From assembly GCA_050999155.1 (NCBI GenBank), contig JBPCPM010000097.1, positions 1 to 29,840 of the forward strand: 29,840 nucleotides of DNA. Reading direction: 5' to 3'. A program made the position numbers and the translations under genes. The DNA is from JBPCPM01 sp050999155. Lineage in GTDB: Bacteria; Actinomycetota; Thermoleophilia; Solirubrobacterales; 70-9. The notes beneath the pieces are model-generated. The model did not search any database. It was not told the DNA's origin and was given only the letters and a program-made list of their open reading frames with translations. Shown here piece by piece: positions 18,318-25,412 of this stretch (the stretch's first letter is position 1; each line of letters starts with the position of its first letter).

Positions 18318-18341
18318 CAAACGACGCTGGCCGATCGTTTG
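18318..18341. repeat. Inverted repeat CAAACGA-N10-TCGTTTG
   Basis: A perfect 7-bp inverted repeat (18318-18324 with 18335-18341) lies in the 180-bp gap between the divergent TSP3-protein gene and terC. It is placed upstream of the former and could be an operator or a leader hairpin. Confidence 0.35.
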
Positions 18342-18431
18342 AGCACGATCCGCAGGTTCTCCTGTTAGGGCCGCTGCAGGCAGGCAAGGGATTCCGTGTA
18401 CAGCTGGAGACTCGACGGACCTCCGCATGTC

Positions 18432-18437
18432 TAGTGT
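18432..18437 (+). promoter_or_regulatory. -10 box TAGTGT before terC
   Basis: TAGTGT ends exactly six bases before the GTG at 18444, so the terC transcript is probably leaderless. Confidence 0.5.
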
Positions 18438-18443
18438 GGGTCC

Positions 18444-19532
18444 GTGCCCTTCTTGCCCCTCGCCGCGACCGAGAGCCTGCTGCTTCCGATCGCGGGCCTC
18501 GTCGTCGCGGTCGCGGTGTTCTCCTACGCCGACCTCAAGCTCTTCGGCAGGGGCAAGACCGAGCCGGGACTGCGCGAGGCGATCATCTGGTCGATCGGGT
18601 GGTTCCTGCTGGCCCTGGCGGTCGCTCCGCTGTTTCTCCTCTTCCGCGACTCCGAGCAGGCGCTGCTCTACACGACCGTGTACCTCATCGAACGCTCGTT
18701 GTCGCTGGACAACGTCTTCGTCTTCCTGTTGTTGTTCACGTACTTCGGGGTCTCGCCGCAGGAGCGGGCGCCGCTGATCATCTGGGGTGTTATGGCTGCC
18801 CTGCTCCTGCGGGGGGCGGCCATCGTCGGCGGCGTCGCGCTGCTCGAGCAGTTCGGCTTTCTCATCTACCTGCTGGGGATCGGCCTGCTGATCCTTGCCG
18901 TCCGGGTGTTCAAGGGCGTCGACGAGAGCGTGGACCCCGAGAACAACCTGCTGGTGCGTGGCGTCAAGCGGGTCATGCCCGTGACGACCGAGAACCCCGA
19001 GGGAAAGTGGTTCTTGCGCCGCGACGGCAAGCGGTACTCGACGCCGCTGTTTCTCTGTCTGACCAGCATCGTCTTCGCCGACATCGCCTTCGCGATCGAC
19101 TCGATCCCGGCAGCGTTCGCCATCACCCGCGAGGCGCTCATCATCTGGACGGCGAACATCTTCGCCCTGCTCGGCCTGCGGGCGCTGTTCGTGTTGGTCG
19201 AGCACCTGATCAAGCGCTTTCGCTACCTCGACGAGACGATTGCCGTGGTGCTCGGTCTCGTGGCGGTCAAGCTCATCGTCGAGGAGGCCGGCCTGGTCAA
19301 GGCCGGGCCTGTGGTCAGCCTCGCCGCCGTCCTCGGCTTGTTCGTGGTCGGCATCGTCGTGTCGCTGATCGGGGAGCGGCGGGGCTGGCGCCAGAGCGTC
19401 TGGCCCGGCGGGGACGACGACGATGACGACGAGATGCAGTCAGCCCCCGAGGACGGCAGTAGGGGGGATACCGATACCGGCGAAGCACACCCGGCGGCAG
19501 CCGAGGCCGACGGCGACGGCGCAGCCGTCTGA
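18444..19532 (+). CDS. TerC/Alx family integral membrane protein
   Basis: This 362-residue multi-pass protein has about eight hydrophobic helices. The family hallmarks are LIERSLSLDNVFVF (SLDN at 87-90), VFADIAFAIDSIPAAFAIT (Asp213 and Asp219) and NIFALLGLRALFV. TerC/Alx proteins are linked to tellurite resistance, manganese efflux and metallation of exported proteins, so a divalent-metal transport role is likely. The C-terminus after the last helix is about 50 residues, very acidic, and starts with six Asp and a Glu (324-330), which could bind metal. GTG at 18444 follows a TAGTGT box by six bases. No other ter genes are present. Confidence 0.9.
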   Translation: MPFLPLAATESLLLPIAGLVVAVAVFSYADLKLFGRGKTEPGLREAIIWSIGWFLLALAVAPLFLLFRDSEQALLYTTVYLIERSLSLDNVFVFLLLFTYFGVSPQERAPLIIWGVMAALLLRGAAIVGGVALLEQFGFLIYLLGIGLLILAVRVFKGVDESVDPENNLLVRGVKRVMPVTTENPEGKWFLRRDGKRYSTPLFLCLTSIVFADIAFAIDSIPAAFAITREALIIWTANIFALLGLRALFVLVEHLIKRFRYLDETIAVVLGLVAVKLIVEEAGLVKAGPVVSLAAVLGLFVVGIVVSLIGERRGWRQSVWPGGDDDDDDEMQSAPEDGSRGDTDTGEAHPAAAEADGDGAAV

Positions 19533-19533
19533 C

Positions 19534-19548
19534 CGGGCGGATTGCCCG
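19534..19548 (+). terminator. Small hairpin after terC
   Basis: A 5-bp stem (19534-19538 with 19544-19548) with a 5-nt loop starts two bases after the terC stop. It is weak and has no T-tract. Confidence 0.3.
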
Positions 19549-19615
19549 CAACCCGCCGCACGCCGGCCCGCAGGGATCTATGGCGCGCCGGCGCCCGGCC
19601 GACGGCGTTTTGCGG

Positions 19616-19631
19616 GCCAACCGTGGTTGGC
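19616..19631. promoter_or_regulatory. 16-bp palindrome at the aconitase promoter
   Basis: GCCAACC-GT-GGTTGGC is a perfect 7-bp inverted repeat with a 2-base centre. It overlaps the -35-like TTGGCT of the proposed aconitase promoter, the usual place for a repressor site. The regulator is unknown. Confidence 0.4.
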
Positions 19632-19653
19632 TGGATGGGCCGTGGGGTATGAA
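19627..19653 (+). promoter_or_regulatory. Candidate aconitase promoter
   Basis: TTGGCT (19627-19632) and TATGAA (19648-19653) are separated by 15 bases, which is short. Initiation near 19660 would give a leader of about 28 nt that carries the GGAGG Shine-Dalgarno at 19674-19678. Confidence 0.35.
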
Positions 19654-19687
19654 TGGACCGACGCCACCGACCAGGAGGAACGCAGAC

Positions 19688-21643
19688 GTGGGAAAGACCG
19701 TGTCGCACAAGCTGATCGAAGACCACCTCGTCTCGGGCGAGATGACCCCCGGTGAGGAGATCGGTCTGAAGATCGACCAGACGCTTACCCAAGACGCCAC
19801 GGGGACCATGGTGATGCTGGAGTTCGAGGCACTGGGCCTCGACAGCGTGCGCACCGAGCTCTCGGCGCAGTACGTCGACCACAACATCCTCCAGGTCGAC
19901 TACAAGAACCCCGACGACCACCTGTTCCTGCGCTCGGCCTGCGAGAAGTTCGGCGTCTGGTTCTCCAAGCCCGGCAACGGCGTCAGCCACCCCGTCCATC
20001 AGCAGCGGTTCGGCAAGCCCGGCAAGACGCTGCTGGGCTCCGACAGTCATACGCCCGCCGCGGGCGCGCTGGGGATGCTTTCCTTCGGCGCGGGCGGGCT
20101 GGACGTGGCCATGGCCATGGCCGGCGAGCCGTTCCACGTGAAGATGCCCGAGATCTGGGGGATCAAGCTCACCGGCGAGCTTCCCGACTGGACCTCGGCC
20201 AAGGACGCGATCCTCACCATGCTGGCCCGCCACGGCGTCAGCGGCGGCACGGGCCGGATCATCGAGTGGTACGGCCCGGGCCTCGCCACCCTGACCTGCA
20301 TGGACCGCCACGTGATGTCCAACATGGGCACCGAGCTCGGCGCGACCTCCACCGTGTTCCCGTCAGACGACGAGGTCAAGCGGTTCCTGGCCTCCGAGGG
20401 GCGTGAGGACGACTGGACGGAGATCCTGGCCGACGACGACGCCTCCTACGACGTCACCGAGGAGCTCGATCTCTCCGAGGTCGTGCCGATGATCGCCCGC
20501 CCCTCCAGCCCGGGTGACGTCGTCCCGGTACGGGAGGTCGAGGGCAAGGAGATCTACCAGGTCGTCGTTGGCTCCTCGGCCAACCCCGGATGGCGCGACT
20601 TCGCCGTGCCAGCAGAGATCCTCACCGATCGCCAGACCCACGACCGGGTCTCGTTCGAGGTCAACCCGACCTCCCGCCAGAGCCTCGAGGCGCTGGCCCG
20701 CGACGGCCACCTCGCCTCGCTGATCGAGGGGGGTGCCCGGGTCCACCAGGCCGGCTGCCTCGGCTGCATCGGCATGGGCCAGGCCCCGGCCAGCGACGAG
20801 ATCAGCCTCCGCACGATGCCGCGCAACTTCCCGGGCCGCTCGGGCACCGACGAGGACATGGTCTACCTGTGCAGCCCCGAGACGGCTGTCGCCTCGGCGC
20901 TGACGGGCAAGATCACCGATCCTCGCGATCTCGCGGACGAGGGCATCAGCTACCCGAAGCTCTCGCACCCCGAGGAGACCGAGATCAACACGGCCATGCT
21001 CCTGGAGCCCGACAAGGAGAAGATGTCCGACCGCGACCTGCGCAAGGGCCCGAACATCGCCGACATGCCCCAGTTCTCCAAGCTGCCGGACACGATCGAG
21101 GCCGACGTCTACTACATCGCCGAGGACGACATCTCGACCGACGCGATCATGCCGGCAGGCCAGAAGGCGCTGCCGTACCGCTCGAACATCCCGGAGATCG
21201 CGAAGTTCGCCTTCGCCCAGGTCGACGAGGACTTCTACGACCGCGGGATGGAAAAGCGCGACAACGGCGGCGGTGTCGTCATCGGCGGCAAGAACTACGG
21301 CCAGGGCTCCTCCCGTGAGCACGCGGCGATCGTCCCCCGGTACCTCGGGGTGCACGCCGTGGTCGCCGAGGACTACGCCCGCATCCACTGGCAGAACCTC
21401 GTCAGCTACGGCGTCCTGCCGCTGCTGTTCGACGACCCGTCCGACAAGGAGAAGTTCTCCCAGGGCGACAAGGTCACGATCGAGGATATTCACTCACAGC
21501 TCGACAGCGGCGAGGACACCGTCAAGGTCACGGTCGGAGACCACGAGATCTCCACCCACCACGGGATGTCCGAGCGCCAGATCGACGTACTGAAGGCCGG
21601 CGGGGCGATCAACCACTTCCGCCAGCGCGAGCACGGCGAGTAG
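19688..21643 (+). CDS. Aconitate hydratase (short, about 650-aa type)
   Basis: Aconitase interconverts citrate and isocitrate in the TCA cycle through a [4Fe-4S] cluster. The 651-residue product has the N-terminal substrate-binding core (DQTLTQDATGT, YVDHN, GSDSHTPAAGALGM), the Cys pair C357 and C360 in AGCLGCIG, and a C-terminal swivel domain (DDISTDAIMP and NYGQGSSREHAA). The motif usually written GSCTN, which gives the third cluster ligand, reads GSSAN (Ser297). GTG at 19688 is chosen because GGAGG lies nine bases upstream and the conserved N-terminus (GKTVSHKLIEDHL) starts there. A 9-bp hairpin follows. It is closer to the LeuC-like short aconitases than to the 900-residue AcnA, so homoaconitase or isopropylmalate activity is a weaker alternative. 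Confidence 0.9.
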   Translation: MGKTVSHKLIEDHLVSGEMTPGEEIGLKIDQTLTQDATGTMVMLEFEALGLDSVRTELSAQYVDHNILQVDYKNPDDHLFLRSACEKFGVWFSKPGNGVSHPVHQQRFGKPGKTLLGSDSHTPAAGALGMLSFGAGGLDVAMAMAGEPFHVKMPEIWGIKLTGELPDWTSAKDAILTMLARHGVSGGTGRIIEWYGPGLATLTCMDRHVMSNMGTELGATSTVFPSDDEVKRFLASEGREDDWTEILADDDASYDVTEELDLSEVVPMIARPSSPGDVVPVREVEGKEIYQVVVGSSANPGWRDFAVPAEILTDRQTHDRVSFEVNPTSRQSLEALARDGHLASLIEGGARVHQAGCLGCIGMGQAPASDEISLRTMPRNFPGRSGTDEDMVYLCSPETAVASALTGKITDPRDLADEGISYPKLSHPEETEINTAMLLEPDKEKMSDRDLRKGPNIADMPQFSKLPDTIEADVYYIAEDDISTDAIMPAGQKALPYRSNIPEIAKFAFAQVDEDFYDRGMEKRDNGGGVVIGGKNYGQGSSREHAAIVPRYLGVHAVVAEDYARIHWQNLVSYGVLPLLFDDPSDKEKFSQGDKVTIEDIHSQLDSGEDTVKVTVGDHEISTHHGMSERQIDVLKAGGAINHFRQREHGE

Positions 21644-21656
21644 GTCCGGTTCCACA

Positions 21657-21695
21657 CGACCGGGCACGTCGCATCCGCTGCGGCGCGCCCGGTCG
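21657..21695. terminator. 9-bp hairpin after aconitase
   Basis: A perfect 9-bp inverted repeat (21657-21665 with 21687-21695) starts 14 bases after the aconitase stop. No T-tract follows. Confidence 0.5.
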
Positions 21696-21771
21696 CAGTG
21701 GCCGGCAGGACCGGTCGGCGATCGTGATCTCCGCCCGGGCGCCGTGACCATCACCCGACGACAGCGCAAGG

Positions 21772-21777
21772 TAGGAT
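21772..21777 (+). promoter_or_regulatory. -10 box TAGGAT before the cytochrome c gene
   Basis: TAGGAT ends nine bases before the ATG at 21787. Transcription would start at or within about three bases of the start codon. Confidence 0.4.
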
Positions 21778-21786
21778 CCGCGGCCC

Positions 21787-22401
21787 ATGGAGAAGGCATT
21801 CATCTACACCATCGGCATCGTCGTCGTCCTCGGCGCGCTTGCTGTCTCGGTCATCGGCCTGCGCAGCGGCAAGTTCCCCGGTGAGCGCGGCACATTCCTG
21901 CTGCTGGCCGTGGGGGGCATCCTCGTGCTTGTAACCGGGTCGGCCGCGATCCTGGAGTCCCGTCACGAGCAGAAGCTGCGCCGCGAGGAGCTCGCCAAGG
22001 AGGCCGAGGAAAAGGGTGAGGTCCCGGTCGGCGAGTCCGGTCGGGTGGCCGCCGAGTCCGAGCAACGAACCCGGGAATCCCCCGAGGCCCAGGGTGAGCA
22101 GAACCTCAGCCAGGACGCCAGCCAGGAGGAGAGGACCTCCCAGCCGACGGTCGTTGCCGACAGTCGCGCGAAAGCGCTGTTCACCGAGCGGTGCGCGACG
22201 TGCCACGCCCTCTCGGCGGCAGACGCGACCGGCAACATCGGTCCGAACCTCGACAACCTGTCGCCGGAGCCGACGGTGCAGCGTGTTCTCGGGGCGATCC
22301 GCATCGGCGGTGAGGGCTCCGGCCGCATGCCGGCAAACCTCGTGCGCGGCGACGACGCCGATCGCGTCGCCGAGTTCGTCTCGCGCAACTCCGCCCGCTA
22401 G
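21787..22401 (+). CDS. Membrane-anchored c-type cytochrome
   Basis: This 204-residue protein has two N-terminal transmembrane helices (about 5-24 and 36-55). A charged, Glu-rich region with likely coiled-coil character (58-120) follows. The C-terminal cytochrome c domain binds one haem through CATCH (136-140), with the probable axial Met181 in GRMPANL. The haem domain should face the outside, as a single-haem electron carrier to a terminal oxidase or another reductase. No oxidase, cytochrome bc or cytochrome-maturation gene is in the window. It has its own TAGGAT box and is separated from aconitase by a hairpin, so it is probably its own unit. Confidence 0.85.
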   Translation: MEKAFIYTIGIVVVLGALAVSVIGLRSGKFPGERGTFLLLAVGGILVLVTGSAAILESRHEQKLRREELAKEAEEKGEVPVGESGRVAAESEQRTRESPEAQGEQNLSQDASQEERTSQPTVVADSRAKALFTERCATCHALSAADATGNIGPNLDNLSPEPTVQRVLGAIRIGGEGSGRMPANLVRGDDADRVAEFVSRNSAR

Positions 22402-22436
22402 AACCTGCGGACGGTCGGTGCCGGTCGCGGCGCCGG

Positions 22437-22442
22437 TAGGGT
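22437..22442 (+). promoter_or_regulatory. -10 box TAGGGT before miaB
   Basis: TAGGGT ends seven bases before the ATG at 22450, consistent with a leaderless miaB-miaA message. Confidence 0.45.
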
Positions 22443-22449
22443 CACGCCC

Positions 22450-23769
22450 ATGCGTCGCTACCACCTGACGACCTTCGGGTGCCAGATGAACGAGCACGAC
22501 TCCGAGCGCATGAAGGGCATGCTCGACTCGCTCGGCTACACCGAGGTGCCCGAGCGTGACGACGCCGAGCTGATCCTCTTCAACACGTGCTCGATCCGCG
22601 AGTCTGCCGACAGCCGCTTCCTCGGCCACCTCGGCGAGGCCAAACGCCTGAAGTCCGAGGATCCGGAGCGGGTCGTCGGGGTGGGGGGGTGCTGGGCCCA
22701 GTCGGTCAAGGACGAGGTCTTCCGCCGCTTTCCGTTCGTCGACGTCGCCTTCGGCCCCGGCCAGATCCACCGCCTCGCCGAGTTCCTGGTCTCCGACCAG
22801 CTGACCGCCCAGGGCTACTTCGAGTTCGAGGGCCTCTCGGGTGAGCTGCCCATGCGCCGGGCCCGCGAGTTCCAGGCCTGGCTGCAGATCAGCCAGGGGT
22901 GCAACTGCCGCTGCTCGTACTGCATCGTGCCCTCGACCCGGGGCCGGGAGGTCAGCCGCGACCCGGCCGAGATCGTGGCCGAGGCCCGCCGCCTGGCGGG
23001 CGACGGCGTCCGCGAGGTGACCCTGCTGGGCCAGAACGTCAACTCCTACGGCCGCGACCTGCCGCGGGAGTCCCGTACGACGTTCGCCGAGCTGCTGGCC
23101 GCAGTGGATGCCGTGGACGGGATCGACCGCATCCGCTACACCAGCCCCCATCCCAAGGACATGCGCGAGGACGTGATCCGGGCGCACGCCGAGCTGCCCG
23201 CCGTCTGCGAGCACATCCACCTCCCCCTGCAGGCCGGCTCGAGCCGCATACTCAAGGCCATGCGCCGCACGTACGACCGCGGCCGCTACCTCGACCGAGT
23301 GGCCCAGATCCGCGAGCACCTGCCCGACTGCGCCCTCACCACCGACATCATCGTCGGCTTCCCGGGGGAGACCGACGCCGACTTTGCCGAGACGCTCGAG
23401 GTCGTCGAGAAGGTCGGCTACGACGGGGCATTCACCTTCATCTACTCCCCCCGGCGCGAGACCGAGGCCGCCGCGCTGGGCGACCAGGTTCCGCATCCGG
23501 TCAAGCGGGAACGGATGCAGGCGCTGCTGGAGGTCGTCCAGCGGCGTGCCCGCGACCGGGCCGAGCGGTTCGTCGGCCGCGCGTTGCCGGTGCTGGTCGA
23601 GGGCAGCAGCCGGACCGACACCACGCGGCTGCGGGGACGGTGCCGCCACAACAAGGTGGTCAACTTCGACGGCACCGCGGCGCCCGGCGAGGAGGTCATG
23701 GTGGAGATTGCCGAGGTGACCTCCCAGACCCTGTCCGGACACGAACGCCTGGCGAGCCGCGCCGGGTAG
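22450..23769 (+). CDS. miaB: tRNA-2-methylthio-N6-dimethylallyladenosine synthase MiaB
   Basis: MiaB is a radical-SAM methylthiotransferase that adds a methylthio group at C2 of i6A37 in tRNAs reading codons that begin with U. The 439-residue protein has the N-terminal UPF0004 cluster cysteines C11 (FGCQMNEHDSE), C47 (FNTCSIRE) and C81 (GGCWAQ). The radical-SAM motif C151-x3-C155-x2-C158 follows, with an extra Cys at 153. A C-terminal TRAM domain starts near residue 370. The next gene, miaA, makes its substrate and overlaps the stop by one base (TAGTG), so translation is coupled. Confidence 0.95.
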   Translation: MRRYHLTTFGCQMNEHDSERMKGMLDSLGYTEVPERDDAELILFNTCSIRESADSRFLGHLGEAKRLKSEDPERVVGVGGCWAQSVKDEVFRRFPFVDVAFGPGQIHRLAEFLVSDQLTAQGYFEFEGLSGELPMRRAREFQAWLQISQGCNCRCSYCIVPSTRGREVSRDPAEIVAEARRLAGDGVREVTLLGQNVNSYGRDLPRESRTTFAELLAAVDAVDGIDRIRYTSPHPKDMREDVIRAHAELPAVCEHIHLPLQAGSSRILKAMRRTYDRGRYLDRVAQIREHLPDCALTTDIIVGFPGETDADFAETLEVVEKVGYDGAFTFIYSPRRETEAAALGDQVPHPVKRERMQALLEVVQRRARDRAERFVGRALPVLVEGSSRTDTTRLRGRCRHNKVVNFDGTAAPGEEVMVEIAEVTSQTLSGHERLASRAG

Positions 23770-24686
23770 TGGGCGAGCACACGGCCCCGGCCGTTCTCGC
23801 CCTCTTTGGACCGACATCGGCCGGCAAGACCGATGTCGCGATCGCGGTTGCCGGGCTGCTTCGCGACCGCGGGGAGGACCCGGTCGCGGTCAACTGCGAC
23901 GCCCTCCAGCTCTACCAAGGCCTGGAGATCGTCACGGGAGCGCCGAGCGCAGGGGAGCAGGCGGCCCTCGACCATCGCCTGGTCGGAATCGCTCCGGTCA
24001 CCGAGCAGTTCAGCGCCGGACGCTATGCCGAGCTCGCCCACGGGGTGATCGATGGGCTCATCGAGGAGGGTCGGCGACCGATCGTTGTCGGAGGGACCGG
24101 CCTGTATCTGCGCGCTGCCCTGAGCAGCCTGCAGTTGCTCCCGGCCGTCGACGTGCAGCTCCGGGAGCGAATCGAGCGCGATGTCGCCGAGCGCGGGGCC
24201 GAGGCGGTCCACGCCTCGCTGCCGGCCGAGGTGACCGCGAACGTCCATCCCAGCGATCGCAAGCGGGTCGCTCGCGTCGCCGAGCTGCATGCGGCGGGCT
24301 ACCGGCCGCACGGGGACAGCCAGAGGCTGTGGGAAGCCGAGCTGCGCCATCCCACCTGCCTCGTCGGCCTGACCATGGATCTCGCCCTGCTCGACACGCG
24401 GATTGCCGAGCGGGTCGATGCCATGGTCCTGGCCGGGGCCGCCGACGAGGTCAGGCGGGCCGACAAGGCGGGAGCGTCGCGGACCGCCCGCGGGGCACTC
24501 GGTTTCTCGGAGCTGCTGGAGGGTCGGGTCGAGGCCATGGCGGTCGCCCACCGGCGCTACGCTCGCCGTCAGCTCACGTGGATGCGCAAGCTCCAAGGCG
24601 TCGTGACTGTCGACCGGGGCCGGCGCTCCGCGGAGGCCGTCGCCGTGGACGTGGTCGCAGCACTCGACGCCGTCGCCGGCCGCTGA
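23769..24686 (+). CDS. miaA: tRNA dimethylallyltransferase MiaA
   Basis: MiaA transfers a dimethylallyl group to N6 of A37 in tRNA. This 305-residue enzyme has the P-loop GPTSAGKT at 14-21, the Asp-containing substrate motif (NCDALQLYQGLEI near 42-54), GGTGLYLRA, and the C-terminal RRYARRQLTWMRK helix. The substrate motif is divergent from the usual NADSMQVYRGLDIGT (Cys for Ala, Ala for Ser, Leu for Val), but the key Asp and Gln are present. GTG at 23769 overlaps the miaB stop and gives the correct N-terminus; the longer frame upstream lies inside miaB. The next gene starts 31 bases later with its own promoter. Confidence 0.93.
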   Translation: MGEHTAPAVLALFGPTSAGKTDVAIAVAGLLRDRGEDPVAVNCDALQLYQGLEIVTGAPSAGEQAALDHRLVGIAPVTEQFSAGRYAELAHGVIDGLIEEGRRPIVVGGTGLYLRAALSSLQLLPAVDVQLRERIERDVAERGAEAVHASLPAEVTANVHPSDRKRVARVAELHAAGYRPHGDSQRLWEAELRHPTCLVGLTMDLALLDTRIAERVDAMVLAGAADEVRRADKAGASRTARGALGFSELLEGRVEAMAVAHRRYARRQLTWMRKLQGVVTVDRGRRSAEAVAVDVVAALDAVAGR

Positions 24687-24711
24687 CGGGTTTGGAGACA
24701 TCTGCGATGCT
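24683..24711 (+). promoter_or_regulatory. Promoter CTGACG-17-GATGCT
   Basis: A -35-like CTGACG (24683-24688) and GATGCT (24706-24711) are spaced by 17 bases. GATGCT ends six bases before the GTG at 24718. This predicts a leaderless message for the 73-residue protein; the -35 overlaps the end of miaA. Confidence 0.45.
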
Positions 24712-24717
24712 GGGCGC

Positions 24718-24939
24718 GTGAGCCCCCGACGGCGCAGCGACGGCATCACCACGATCGATCTGGTGGGCGGCAAGAACCTCCAGACCCAAGAGGGTCACGA
24801 TGAGGTCCTGGCCAAGATCGCCGAGGCGCGCGAGCACAACCAGATGGCCGAGCTGACCAACCCCTCGGGGCTTCGGGTCTCGTTCAACCCGCACCACGTG
24901 GTCTACGTGACCTCACCGGACGCGCCCAGCGACGTCTGA
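24718..24939 (+). CDS. Uncharacterised 73-aa protein
   Basis: I do not recognise this small protein. It is soluble, with a basic N-terminus (SPRRRSDG), a strand (ITTIDLVGG), a helix (HDEVLAKIAEAREHNQMAEL) and C-terminal strands (LRVSFNPHHVVYVTSP), suggesting a small alpha-beta domain. The codons have the high third-position G/C of neighbouring genes. The GTG start lies six bases after GATGCT. It stands between the miaBA and dapF units and faces the FTR1-like gene, sharing a hairpin terminator. No function can be inferred from its position. Confidence 0.75.
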   Translation: MSPRRRSDGITTIDLVGGKNLQTQEGHDEVLAKIAEAREHNQMAELTNPSGLRVSFNPHHVVYVTSPDAPSDV

Positions 24940-24943
24940 CCGT

Positions 24944-24978
24944 CCCGCCCCGCCGCGCAGGCGGGCGCCCAGGGCGGG
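24944..24978. terminator. Bidirectional hairpin between convergent genes
   Basis: A 7-bp inverted repeat (24944-24950 with 24972-24978), with a further 4-bp stem inside (24951-24954 with 24960-24963), fills the 44-bp gap between the convergent stops at 24939 and 24984. Confidence 0.5.
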
Positions 24979-24983
24979 TGCGG

Positions 24984-25328
24984 CTAGCCTGGTTGGCCGG
25001 CCGGAGCCACGGCCGGAGGCCGTTCGGCCGCACGTGCCACCGGTTCCTGGCGAGCGCGGGGGCGGCGGACCCTCACGTACTCGGCGGCGTAGTAGGAGCC
25101 GATCACGAACGCGGCGGCGAGGATCTGGGCGCCGATGGTCTCCCAGCTCGGGTAGACCTCGAACCAGGAGCCGAGCCAGACGGGGACGTCGAACGGGACG
25201 GGGTGGGTCGGCAGCCATCCGAGGTCCTGGAAGGTCGCGGTCGTGCCGCCGATCATCACCACGAGCACGACGCCGATCAGGCAGCCGGTGGCGATCAGCA
25301 TCCGGCGGTAGGGCAGGCGCCGATGCAA
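24984..25328 (-). CDS. FTR1-like iron permease C-terminal fragment (possibly frameshifted at start)
   Basis: The open frame from TTG at 25328 gives 114 residues with two hydrophobic helices (LIATGCLIGVVLVVMIGG and IGAQILAAAFVIGSYYAAEY). The motif RRLPYRRMLIATG and the text GWLPTHP...WETIGAQ resemble the end of FTR1/EfeU ferrous permeases, so it is probably a remnant or short relative. The same frame continues upstream for a third helix (GLAGTAAVGVATFFLHRRLP) but has no start codon before an in-frame TAG. A TACGGT box at 25402-25407 lies eight bases before ATG 25393 in another frame. Adding one base to the CCC run at 25373-25375 would join them into about 136 residues. The N-terminal REGxE iron-binding helices of full FTR1 are absent. 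Confidence 0.65.
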   Translation of the reverse strand: MHRRLPYRRMLIATGCLIGVVLVVMIGGTTATFQDLGWLPTHPVPFDVPVWLGSWFEVYPSWETIGAQILAAAFVIGSYYAAEYVRVRRPRARQEPVARAAERPPAVAPAGQPG

Positions 25329-25401
25329 GAAGAAGGTCGCAACCCCGACCGCCGCGGTTCCCGCCAGGCCCAGGGCAACACCTTCGTGCTCATGGTCTGC
25401 A

Positions 25402-25407
25402 ACCGTA
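25402..25407 (-). promoter_or_regulatory. -10 box TACGGT for the FTR1-like gene
   Basis: On the minus strand TACGGT lies eight bases before an ATG at 25393. This fits the window's leaderless pattern and argues that the gene really begins at 25393. Confidence 0.4.
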
Positions 25408-25412
25408 GCACG

